A DNA stretch of 64,000 nucleotides from Prostheceraeus crozeri (taxonomy: Eukaryota > Platyhelminthes > Polycladida > Euryleptidae). Made by a program: the position numbers and the translations under genes. The stretch lies in NCBI GenBank assembly GCA_907163375.1, contig CAJQUW010008600.1, positions 61,905 to 125,904 of the forward strand. The letters are read 5' to 3'. This document shows, piece after piece, positions 32,096 through 44,600 of this stretch. The notes beneath the pieces are model-generated. The model was not told where the DNA came from. It ran no database searches and saw only the letters and a program-made list of their open reading frames with translations. Numbering within the stretch: the first letter of the stretch is position 1; each line of letters starts with the position of its first letter.

Positions 32096-32743
32096 GTGAA
32101 ATTCTGCATCGGTATGGTGAATTTGAACGCAATCGGAGAGAAAAAATTTTCGCTGACGTCCCTCCCCCCTCTGGACAGTTCGCTTCGATCTTGGCTTCTA
32201 GTGGACGGATTTTGTCGTGCCATAGCTCGTTTGAAAGCTAAGAGTGAGACAAATTCAGTGAAACAAACGGCTTGTTCATATCTGTCTTCGTTTAGATGTG
32301 AGACGCCATTTAAGATTTTGGGAGATTGGCGAAAAACGACAGAGTTAGAATTTGGGACGTTTTGGGCTGTAGCTTCAAAACGAAGCATCGGATGGGAAAA
32401 CGGATTTCAGATTTGGAATCAGCGTCAAATTCTCTATCTGTATGGTCAGTTTCAAGTCAATCGGCGAGAAAAAATTTTCAACATTTTTCGAAAAAACGAC
32501 AGAGTTAGAATTTGGGACGTTTTGGGCTGTAGCTTCAAAACGAAGCATCGGATGGGAAAACGGATTTCAGATTTGGAATCAGCGTCAAATTCTCTATCTG
32601 TATGGTGAGTTTCAAGTCAATCGGCGAGAAAAAATTTTCAACATTTTTCGAAAAAACGACAGAGTTAGAATTTGGGACGTTTTGGTGTGTAGCGCCCAAA
32701 CGAAGCATCGGATGGGAAAACGGAGGCCAGATTCGGATTCAGC
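32096..32743 (+). repeat. 648-bp long-form satellite unit (alpha-alpha-beta-gamma)
   Basis: Same as the reference unit plus one extra 160-bp alpha block. Other long forms begin at about 33230, 34361, 35497, 36145, 36791, 37927, 38576, 45171, 48265, 49402, 55433 and 56570. Eight of the 13 long forms lie in the first third of the array. Confidence 0.85.
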
Positions 32744-35700
32744 GTGAAATTCTGCATCGGTATGGTGAATTTGAACGCAATCGGAGAGAAAAAATTTTCG
32801 CTGACGTCCCCCCCCTCTGGACAGTTCGCTTCGATCTTGGCTTCTAGTGGACGGATTTTGTCGTGCCATAGCTCGTTTGAAAGCTAAGAGTGAGACAAAT
32901 TCAGTGAAACAAACGGCTTGTTCATATCTGTCTTCGTTTAGATGTGAGACGCCATTTAAGATTTTGGGAGATTGGCGAAAAACGACAGAGTTAGAATTTG
33001 GGACGTTTTGGGCTGTAGCTTCAAAACGAAGCATCGGATGGGAAAACGGATTTCAGATTTGGAATCAGCGTCAAATTCTCTATCTGTATGGTGAGTTTCA
33101 AGTCAATCGGCGAGAAAAAATTTTCAACATTTTTCGAAAAAACGACAGAGTTAGAATTTGGGAGGTTTTGGTCAGTAGCGCCAAAACGAAGCATCGGATG
33201 GGAAAACGGAGGCCAGATTCGGATTCAGCGTGAAATTCTGCATCGGTATGGTGAATTTGAACGCAATCGGAGAGAAAAAATTTTCGCTGACGTCCCTCCC
33301 CCTCTGGACAGTTCGCTTCGATCTTGGCTTCTAGTGGACGGATTTTGTCGTGCCATAGCTCGTTTGAAAGCTAAGAGTGAGACCAATTCAGTGAAAGAAA
33401 CGGCTTGTTCATATCTGTCTTCGTTTAGATGTGAGACGCCATTTAAGATTTTGGGACATTGGCGAAAAACGACAGAGTTAGAATTTGGGACGTTTTGGGC
33501 TGTAGCTTCAAAACGAAGCATCGGATGGGAAAACGGATTTCAGATTTGGAATCAGCGTCAAATTCTCTATCTGTATGGTCAGTTTCAAGTCAATCGGCGA
33601 GAAAAAATTTTCAACATTTTTCGAAAAAACGACAGAGTTAGAATTTGGGACGTTTTGGGCTGTAGCTTCAAAACGAAGCATCGGATGGGAAAACGGATTT
33701 CAGATTTGGAATCAGCGTCAAATTCTCTATCTGTATGGTGAGTTTCAAGTCAATCGGCGAGAAAAAATTTTCAACATTTTTCGAAAAAACGACAGAGTTA
33801 GAATTTGGGACGTTTTGGTGTGTAGCGCCCAAACGAAGCATCGGATGGGAAAACGGAGGCCAGATTCGGATTCAGCGTGAAATTCTGCATCGGTATGGTG
33901 AATTTGAACGCAATCGGAGAGAAAAAATTTTCGCTGACGTCCCCCCCTCTGCACCGACCTTCCAACTTTGCTTCTAGTGGACGGATTTTGTCGTGCCATA
34001 GCTCGTTTGAAAGCTAAGAGTGAGACCAATTCAGTGAAACAAACGGCTTGTTCATATCTGTCTTCGTTTAGATGTGAGACGCCATTTAAGATTTTGGGAG
34101 ATTGTCGAAAAAACGACAGAGTTAGAATTTGGGACGTTTTGGGCTGTAGCTTCAAAACGAAGCATCGGATGGGAAAACGGATTTCAGATTTGGAATCAGC
34201 GTCAAATTCTCTATCTGTATGGTGAGTTTCAAGTCAATCGGCGAGAAAAAATTTTCAACATTTTTCGAAAAAACGACAGAGTTAGAATTTGGGACGTTTT
34301 GGTGTGTAGCGCCCAAACGAAGCATCGGATGGGAAAACGGAGGCCAGATTCGGATTCAGCGTGAAATTCTGCATCGGTATGGTGAATTTGAACGCAATCG
34401 GAGAGAAAAAATTTTCGCTGACGTCCCTCCCCCTCTGGACAGTTCGCTTCGATCTTGGCTTCTAGTGGACGGATTTTGTCGTGCCATAGCTCGTTTGAAA
34501 GCTAAGAGTGAGACCAATTCAGTGAAACAAACGGCTTGTTCATATCTGTCTTCGTTTAGATGTGAGACGCCATTTAAGATTTTGGGACATTGGCGAAAAA
34601 CGACAGAGTTAGAATTTGGGACGTTTTGGGCTGTAGCTTCAAAACGAAGCATCGGATGGGAAAACGGATTTCAGATTTGGAATCAGCGTCAAATTCTCTA
34701 TCTGTATGGTCAGTTTCAAGTCAATCGGCGAGAAAAAATTTTCAACATTTTTCGAAAAAACGACAGAGTTAGAATTTGGGACGTTTTGGGCTGTAGCTTC
34801 AAAACGAAGCATCGGATGGGAAAACGGATTTCAGATTTGGAATCAGCGTCAAATTCTCTATCTGTATGGTGAGTTTCAAGTCAATCGGCGAGAAAAAATT
34901 TTCAACATTTTTCGAAAAAACGACAGAGTTAGAATTTGGGAGGTTTTGGTCAGTAGCGCCCAAACGAAGCATCGGATGGGAAAACGGAGGCCAGATTCGG
35001 ATTCAGCGTGAAATTCTGCATCGGTATGGTGAATTTGAACGCAATCGGAGAGAAAAAATTTTCGCTGACGTCCCTCCCCCCTCTGGACAGTTCGCTTCGA
35101 TCTTGGCTTCTAGTGGACGGATTTTGTCGTGCCATAGCTCGTTTGAAAGCTAAGAGTGAGACAAATTCAGTGAAACAAACGGCTTGTTCATATCTGTCTT
35201 CGTTTAGATGTGAGACGCCATTTAAGATTTTGGGAGATTGTCGAAAAAACAACAGAGTTAGAATTTGGGACGTTTTGGGCTGTAGCTTCAAAACGAAGCA
35301 TCGGATGGGAAAACGGATTTCAGATTTGGAATCAGCGTCAAATTCTCTATCTGTATGGTGAGTTTCAAGTCAATCGGCGAGAAAAAATTTTCAACATTTT
35401 TCGAAAAAACGACAGAGTTAGAATTTGGGAGGTTTTGGTCAGTAGCGCCAAAACGAAGCATCGGATGGGAAAACGGAGGCCAGATTCGGATTCAGCGTGA
35501 AATTCTGCATCGGTATGGTGAATTTGAACGCAATCGGAGAGAAAAAATTTTCGCTGACGTCCCTCCCCCCTCTGGACAGTTCGCTTCGATCTTGGCTTCT
35601 AGTGGACGGATTTTGTCGTGCCATAGCTCGTTTGAAAGCTAAGAGTGAGACAAATTCAGTGAAACAAACGGCTTGTTCATATCTGTCTTCGTTTAGATGT

Positions 35701-38700
35701 GAGACGCCATTTAAGATTTTGGGACATTGGCGAAAAACGACAGAGTTAGAATTTGGGACGTTTTGGGCTGTAGCTTCAAAACGAAGCATCGGATGGGAAA
35801 ACGGATTTCAGATTTGGAATCAGCGTCAAATTCTCTATCTGTATGGTCAGTTTCAAGTCAATCGGCGAGAAAAAATTTTCAACATTTTTCGAAAAAACGA
35901 CAGAGTTAGAATTTGGGACGTTTTGGGCTGTAGCTTCAAAACGAAGCATCGGATGGGAAAACGGATTTCAGATTTGGAATCAGCGTCAAATTCTCTATCT
36001 GTATGGTGAGTTTCAAGTCAATCGGCGAGAAAAAATTTTCAACATTTTTCGAAAAAACGACAGAGTTAGAATTTGGGACGTTTTGGTGTGTAGCGCCCAA
36101 ACGAAGCATCGGATGGGAAAACGGAGGCCAGATTCGGATTCAGCGTGAAATTCTGCATCGGTATGGTGAATTTGAACGCAATCGGAGAGAAAAAATTTTC
36201 GCTGACGTCCCTCCCCTCTGGACAGTTCGCTTCGATCTTGGCTTCTAGTGGACGGATTTTGTTGTGCCATAGCTCGTTTGAAAGCTAAGAGTGAGACAAA
36301 TTCAGTGAAACAAACGGCTTGTTCATATCTGTCTTCGTTTAGATGTGAGACGCCATTTAAGATTTTGGGACATTGGCGAAAAACGACAGAGTTAGAATTT
36401 GGGACGTTTTGGGCTGTAGCTTCAAAACGAAGCATCGGATTGGAAAACGGATTTCAGATTTGGAATCAGCGTGAAATTCTCTATCTGTATGGTGAGTTTC
36501 AAGTCAATCGGCGAGAAAAAATTTTCAACATTTTTCGAAAAAACGACAGAGTTAGAATTTGGGACGTTTTGGTGTGTAGCGCCCAAACGAAGCATCGGAT
36601 GGGAAAACGGATTTCAGATTTGGAATCAGCGTCAAATTCTCTATCTGTATGGTGAGTTTCAAGTCAATCGGCGAGAAAAAATTTTCAACATTTTTCGAAA
36701 AAACGACAGAGTTAGAATTTGGGAGGTTTTGGTCAGTAGCGCCAAAACGAAGCATCGGATGGGAAAACGGAGGCCAGATTCGGATTCAGCGTGAAATTCT
36801 GCATCGGTATGGTGAATTTGAACGCAATCGGAGAGAAAAAATTTTCGCTGACGTCCCTCCCCCTCTGGACAGTTCGCTTCGATCTTGGCTTCTAGTGGAC
36901 GGATTTTGTCGTGCCATAGCTCGTTTGAAAGCTAAGAGTGAGACCAATTCAGTGAAACAAACGGCTTGTTCATATCTGTCTTCGTTTAGATGTGAGACGC
37001 CATTTAAGATTTTGGGACATTGGCGAAAAACGACAGAGTTAGAATTTGGGACGTTTTGGGCTGTAGCTTCAAAACGAAGCATCGGATTGGAAAACGGATT
37101 TCAGATTTGGAATCAGCGTGAAATTCTCTATCTGTATGGTGAGTTTCAAGTCAATCGGCGAGAAAAAATTTTCAACATTTTTCGAAAAAACGACAGAGTT
37201 AGAATTTGGGACGTTTTGGGCTGTAGCTTCAAAACGAAGCATCGGATGGGAAAACGGATTTCAGATTTGGAATCAGCGTCAAATTCTCTATCTGTATGGT
37301 GAGTTTCAAGTCAATCGGCGAGAAAAAATTTTCAACATTTTTCGAAAAAACGACAGAGTTAGAATTTGGGAGGTTTTGGTCAGTAGCGCCAAAACGAAGC
37401 ATCGGATGGGAAAACGGAGGCCAGATTCGGATTCAGCGTGAAATTCTGCATCGGTATGGTGAATTTGAACGCAATCGGAGAGAAAAAATTTTCGCTGACG
37501 TCCCTCCCCCCTCTGGACAGTTCGCTTCGATCTTGGCTTCTAGTGGACGGATTTTGTCGTGCCATAGCTCGTTTGAAAGCTAAGAGTGAGACAAATTCAG
37601 TGAAACAAACGGCTTGTTCATATCTGTCTTCGTTTAGATGTGAGACGCCATTTAAGATTTTGGGAGATTGTCGAAAAAACAACAGAGTTAGAATTTGGGA
37701 CGTTTTGGGCTGTAGCTTCAAAACGAAGCATCGGATGGGAAAACGGATTTCAGATTTGGAATCAGCGTCAAATTCTCTATCTGTATGGTGAGTTTCAAGT
37801 CAATCGGCGAGAAAAAATTTTCAACATTTTTCGAAAAAACGACAGAGTTAGAATTTGGGAGGTTTTGGTCAGTAGCGCCAAAACGAAGCATCGGATGGGA
37901 AAACGGAGGCCAGATTCGGATTCAGCGTGAAATTCTGCATCGGTATGGTGAATTTGAACGCAATCGGAGAGAAAAAATTTTCGCTGACGTCCCTCCCCCC
38001 TCTGGACAGTTCGCTTCGATCTTGGCTTCTAGTGGACGGATTTTGTCGTGCCATAGCTCGTTTGAAAGCTAAGAGTGAGACCAATTCAGTGAAACAAACG
38101 GCTTGTTCATATCTGTCTTCGTTTAGATGTGAGACGCCATTTAAGATTTTGGGAGATTGTCGAAAAAACGACAGAGTTAGAATTTGGGACGTTTTGGGCT
38201 GTAGCTTCAAAACGAAGCATCGGATTGGAAAACGGATTTCAGATTTGGAATCAGCGTGAAATTCTCTATCTGTATGGTGAGTTTCAAGTCAATCGGCGAG
38301 AAAAAATTTTCAACATTTTTCGAAAAAACGACAGAGTTAGAATTTGGGACGTTTTGGGCTGTAGCTTCAAAACGAAGCATCGGATGGGAAAACGGATTTC
38401 AGATTTGGAATCAGCGTCAAATTCTCTATCTGTATGGTGAGTTTCAAGTCAATCGGCGAGAAAAAATTTTCAACATTTTTCGAAAAAACGACAGAGTTAG
38501 AATTTGGGACGTTTTGGTGTGTAGCGCCCAAACGAAGCATCGGATGGGAAAACGGAGGCCAGATTCGGATTCAGCGTGAAATTCTGCATCGGTATGGTGA
38601 ATTTGAACGCAATCGGAGAGAAAAAATTTTCGCTGACGTCCCTCCCCCCTCTGGACAGTTCGCTTCGATCTTGGCTTCTAGTGGACGGATTTTGTCGTGC

Positions 38701-41179
38701 CATAGCTCGTTTGAAAGCTAAGAGTGAGACAAATTCAGTGAAACAAACGGCTTGTTCATATCTGTCTTCGTTTAGATGTGAGACGCCATTTAAGATTTTG
38801 GGACATTGGCGAAAAAACGACAGAGTTAGAATTTGGGACGTTTTGGGCTGTAGCTTCAAAACGAAGCATCGGATGGGAAAACGGATTTCAGATTTGGAAT
38901 CAGCGTCAAATTCTCTATCTGTATGGTGAGTTTCAAGTCAATCGGAGAGAAAAAATTTTCAACATTTTTCGAAAAAACGACAGAGTTAGAATTTGGGACG
39001 TTTTGGGCTGTAGCTTCAAAACGAAGCATCGGATGGGAAAACGGATTTCAGATTTGGAATCAGCGTCAAATTCTCTATCTGTATGGTGAGTTTCAAGTCA
39101 ATCGGCGAGAAAAAATTTTCAACATTTTTCGAAAAAACGACAGAGTTAGAATTTGGGAGGTTTTGGTCAGTAGCGCCAAAACGAAGCATCGGATGGGAAA
39201 ACGGAGGCCAGATTCGGATTCAGCGTGAAATTCTGCATCGGTATGGTGAATTTGAACGCAATCGGAGAGAAAAAATTTTCGCTGACGTCCCTCCCCCCTC
39301 TGGACAGTTCGCTTCGATCTTGGCTTCTAGTGGACGGATTTTGTCGTGCCATAGCTCGTTTGAAAGCTAAGAGTGAGACAAATTCAGTGAAACAAACGGC
39401 TTGTTCATATCTGTCTTCGTTTAGATGTGAGACGCCATTTAAGATTTTGGGAGATTGTCGAAAAAACGACAGAGTTAGAATTTGGGACGTTTTGGGCTGT
39501 AGCTTCAAAACGAAGCATCGGATGGGAAAACGGATTTCAGATTTGGAATCAGCGTCAAATTCTCTATCTGTATGGTGAGTTTCAAGTCAATCGGCGAGAA
39601 AAAATTTTCAACATTTTTCGAAAAAACGACAGAGTTAGAATTTGGGACGTTTTGGTCAGTAGCGCCAAAACGAAGCATCGGATGGGAAAACGGAGGCCAG
39701 ATTCGGATTCAGCGTGAAATTCTGCATCGGTATGGTGAATTTGAACGCAATCGGAGAGAAAAAATTTTCGCTGACGTCCCTCCCCCTCTGGACAGTTCGC
39801 TTCGATCTTGGCTTCTAGTGGACGGATTTTGTCGTGCCATAGCTCGTTTGAAAGCTAAGAGTGAGACAAATTCAGTGAAACAAACGGCTTGTTCATATCT
39901 GTCTTCGTTTAGATGTGAGACGCCATTTAAGATTTTGGGAGATTGTCGAAAAAACGACAGAGTTAGAATTTGGGACGTTTTGGGCTGTAGCTTCAAAACG
40001 AAGCATCGGATGGGAAAACGGATTTCAGATTTGGAATCAGCGTCAAATTCTCTATCTGTATGGTGAGTTTCAAGTCAATCGGCGAGAAAAAATTTTCAAC
40101 ATTTTTCGAAAAAACGACAGAGTTAGAATTTGGGAGGTTTTGGTCAGTAGCGCCAAAACGAAGCATCGGATGGGAAAACGGAGGCCAGATTCGGATTCAG
40201 CGTGAAATTCTGCATCGGTATGGTGAATTTGAACGCAATCGGAGAGAAAAAATTTTCGCTGACGTCCCTCCCCCCTCTGGACAGTTCGCTTCGATCTTGG
40301 CTTCTAGTGGACGGATTTTGTCGTGCCATAGCTCGTTTGAAAGCTAAGAGTGAGACAAATTCAGTGAAACAAACGGCTTGTTCATATCTGTCTTCGTTTA
40401 GATGTGAGACGCCATTTAAGATTTTGGGACATTGGCGAAAAAACGACAGAGTTAGAATTTGGGACGTTTTGGGCTGTAGCTTCAAAACGAAGCATCGGAT
40501 GGGAAAACGGATTTCAGATTTGGAATCAGCGTCAAATTCTCTATCTGTATGGTGAGTTTCAAGTCAATCGGCGAGAAAAAATTTTCAACATTTTTCGAAA
40601 AAACGACAGAGTTAGAATTTGGGACGTTTTGGTGTGTAGCGCCCAAACGAAGCATCGGATGGGAAAACGGAGGCCAGATTCGGATTCAGCGTGAAATTCT
40701 GCATCGGTATGGTGAATTTGAACGCAATCGGAGAGAAAAAATTTTCGCTGACGTCCCTCCCCCCTCTGGACAGTTCGCTTCGATCTTGGCTTCTAGTGGA
40801 CGGATTTTGTCGTGCCATAGCTCGTTTGAAAGCTAAGAGTGAGACAAATTCAGTGAAACAAACGGCTTGTTCATATCTGTCTTCGTTTAGATGTGAGACG
40901 CCATTTAAGATTTTGGGACATTGGCGAAAAAACGACAGAGTTAGAATTTGGGACGTTTTGGGCTGTAGCTTCAAAACGAAGCATCGGATGGGAAAACGGA
41001 TTTCAGATTTGGAATCAGCGTCAAATTCTCTATCTGTATGGTGAGTTTCAAGTCAATCGGCGAGAAAAAATTTTCAACATTTTTCGAAAAAACGACAGAG
41101 TTAGAATTTGGGAGGTTTTGGTCAGTAGCGCCAAAACGAAGCATCGGATGGGAAAACGGAGGCCAGATTCGGATTCAGC

Positions 41180-41668
41180 GTGAAATTCTGCATCGGTATG
41201 GTGAATTTGAACGCAATCGGAGAGAAAAAATTTTCGCTGACGTCCCTCCCCCCTCTGGACAGTTCGCTTCGATCTTGGCTTCTAGTGGACGGATTTTGTC
41301 GTGCCATAGCTCGTTTGAAAGCTAAGAGTGAGACAAATTCAGTGAAACAAACGGCTTGTTCATATCTGTCTTCGTTTAGATGTGAGACGCCATTTAAGAT
41401 TTTGGGACATTGGCGAAAAAACGACAGAGTTAGAATTTGGGACGTTTTGGGCTGTAGCTTCAAAACGAAGCATCGGATGGGAAAACGGATTTCAGATTTG
41501 GAATCAGCGTCAAATTCTCTATCTGTATGGTGAGTTTCAAGTCAATCGGCGAGAAAAAATTTTCAACATTTTTCGAAAAAACGACAGAGTTAGAATTTGG
41601 GAGGTTTTGGTCAGTAGCGCCAAAACGAAGCATCGGATGGGAAAACGGAGGCCAGATTCGGATTCAGC
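41180..41668 (+). repeat. reference 489-bp unit of the satellite
   Basis: One of several nearly identical consecutive units (40691-42157). The order from this start is end of beta, gamma, alpha, start of the next beta. It contains one AatII-type GACGTC, one 6-7 base C-run, and A-runs (CGAAAAAACGAC) at the starts of alpha and beta. Confidence 0.9.
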
Positions 41669-44600
41669 GTGAAATTCTGCATCGGTATGGTGAATTTGAA
41701 CGCAATCGGAGAGAAAAAATTTTCGCTGACGTCCCTCCCCCCTCTGGACAGTTCGCTTCGATCTTGGCTTCTAGTGGACGGATTTTGTCGTGCCATAGCT
41801 CGTTTGAAAGCTAAGAGTGAGACAAATTCAGTGAAACAAACGGCTTGTTCATATCTGTCTTCGTTTAGATGTGAGACGCCATTTAAGATTTTGGGACATT
41901 GGCGAAAAAACGACAGAGTTAGAATTTGGGACGTTTTGGGCTGTAGCTTCAAAACGAAGCATCGGATGGGAAAACGGATTTCAGATTTGGAATCAGCGTC
42001 AAATTCTCTATCTGTATGGTGAGTTTCAAGTCAATCGGCGAGAAAAAATTTTCAACATTTTTCGAAAAAACGACAGAGTTAGAATTTGGGACGTTTTGGT
42101 GTGTAGCGCCCAAACGAAGCATCGGATGGGAAAACGGAGGCCAGATTCGGATTCAGCGTGAAATTCTGCATCGGTATGGTGAATTTGAACGCAATCGGAG
42201 AGAAAAAATTTTCGCTGACGTCCCTCCCCCCTCTGGACAGTTCGCTTCGATCTTGGCTTCTAGTGGACGGATTTTGTCGTGCCATAGCTCGTTTGAAAGC
42301 TAAGAGTGAGACAAATTCAGTGAAACAAACGGCTTGTTCATATCTGTCTTCGTTTAGATGTGAGACGCCATTTAAGATTTTGGGACATTGGCGAAAAACG
42401 ACAGAGTTAGAATTTGGGACGTTTTGGGCTGTAGCTTCAAAACGAAGAATCGGATGGGAAAACGGATTTCAGATTTGGAATCAGCGTCAAATTCTCTATC
42501 TGTATGGTGAGTTTCAAGTCAATCGGCGAGAAAAAATTTTCAACATTTTTCGAAAAAACGACAGAGTTAGAATTTGGGAGGTTTTGGTCAGTAGCGCCAA
42601 AACGAAGCATCGGATGGGAAAACGGAGGCCAGATTCGGATTCAGCGTGAAATTCTGCATCGGTATGGTGAATTTGAACGCAATCGGAGAGAAAAAATTTT
42701 CGCTGACGTCCCTCCCCCCTCTGGACAGTTCGCTTCGATCTTGGCTTCTAGTGGACGGATTTTGTCGTGCCATAGCTCGTTTGAAAGCTAAGAGTGAGAC
42801 AAATTCAGTGAAACAAACGGCTTGTTCATATCTGTCTTCGTTTAGATGTGAGACGCCATTTAAGATTTTGGGACATTGGCGAAAAAACGACAGAGTTAGA
42901 ATTTGGGACGTTTTGGGCTGTAGCTTCAAAACGAAGCATCGGATGGGAAAACGGATTTCAGATTTGGAATCAGCGTCAAATTCTCTATCTGTATGGTGAG
43001 TTTCAAGTCAATCGGCGAGAAAAAATTTTCAACATTTTTCGAAAAAACAAAAAACGACAGAGTTAGAATTTGGGACGTTTTGGTGTGTAGCGCCCAAACG
43101 AAGCATCGGATGGGAAAACGGAGGCCAGATTCGGATTCAGCGTGAAATTCTGCATCGGTATGGTGAATTTGAACGCAATCGGAGAGAAAAAATTTTCGCT
43201 GACGTCCCTCCCCCCTCTGGACAGTTCGCTTCGATCTTGGCTTCTAGTGGACGGATTTTGTCGTGCCATAGCTCGTTTGAAAGCTAAGAGTGAGACAAAT
43301 TCAGTGAAACAAACGGCTTGTTCATATCTGTCTTCGTTTAGATGTGAGACGCCATTTAAGATTTTGGGACATTGGCGAAAAAACGACAGAGTTAGAATTT
43401 GGGACGTTTTGGGCTGTAGCTTCAAAACGAAGCATCGGATGGGAAAACGGATTTCAGATTTGGAATCAGCGTCAAATTCTCTATCTGTATGGTGAGTTTC
43501 AAGTCAATCGGCGAGAAAAAATTTTCAACATTTTTCGAAAAAACGACAGAGTTAGAATTTGGGACGTTTTGGTGTGTAGCGCCAAAACGAAGCATCGGAT
43601 GAGAAAACGGAGGCCAGATTCGGATTCAGCGTGAAATTCTGCATCGGTATGGTGAATTTGAACGCAATCGGCGAGAAAAAATTTTCAACATTTTTCGAAA
43701 AAACGACAGAGTTAGAATTTGGGACGTTTTGGTGTGTAGCTCCAAAACGAAGCATCGGATTGGAAAACGGATTTCAGATTTGGAATCAGCGTGAAATTCT
43801 CTATCTGTCTGGTGAGTTTCAAGTCAATCGGAGAGAAAAAATTTTCAACATTTTTCGAAAAAACGACAGAGTTAGAATTTGGGACGTTTTGGGCTGTAGC
43901 TTCAAAACGAAGCATCGGATGGGAAAACGGATTTCAGATTTGGAATCAGCGTCAAATTCTCTATCTGTATGGTGAGTTTCAAGTCAATCGGCGAGAAAAA
44001 ATTTTCAACATTTTTCGAAAAAACGACAGAGTTAGAATTTGGGACGTTTTGGTCTGTAGCGCCCAAACGAAGCATCGGATGGGAAAACGGAGGCCAGATT
44101 CGGATTCAGCGTGAAATTCTGCATCGGTATGGTGAATTTGAACGCAATCGGAGAGAAAAATTTTCGCTGACGTCCCCCCCCTCGGGAGAGGTCGCTTCGA
44201 TTTTGGCTTCCAGTGGACGGATTTTGTCGTGCCATAGCTCGTTTGAAAGCTAAGAGTGAGACAAATCCAGTGAAATAAACGGCTTGTTCATATCTGTCTT
44301 CGTTTAGATGTGAGACGCCATTTAAGATTTTGGGACATTGGCGAAAAACGACAGAGTTAGAATTTGGGACGTTTTGGGCTGTAGCTTCAAAACGAAGCAT
44401 CGGATGGGAAAACGGATTTCAGATTTGGAATCAGCGTCAAATTCTCTATCTGTATGGTGAGTTTCAAGTCAATCGGCGAGAAAAAATTTTCAACATTTTT
44501 CGAAAAAACGACAGAGTTAGAATTTGGGAGGTTTTGGTCAGTAGCGCCAAAACGAAGCATCGGATGGGAAAACGGAGGCCAGATTCGGATTCAGCGTGAA

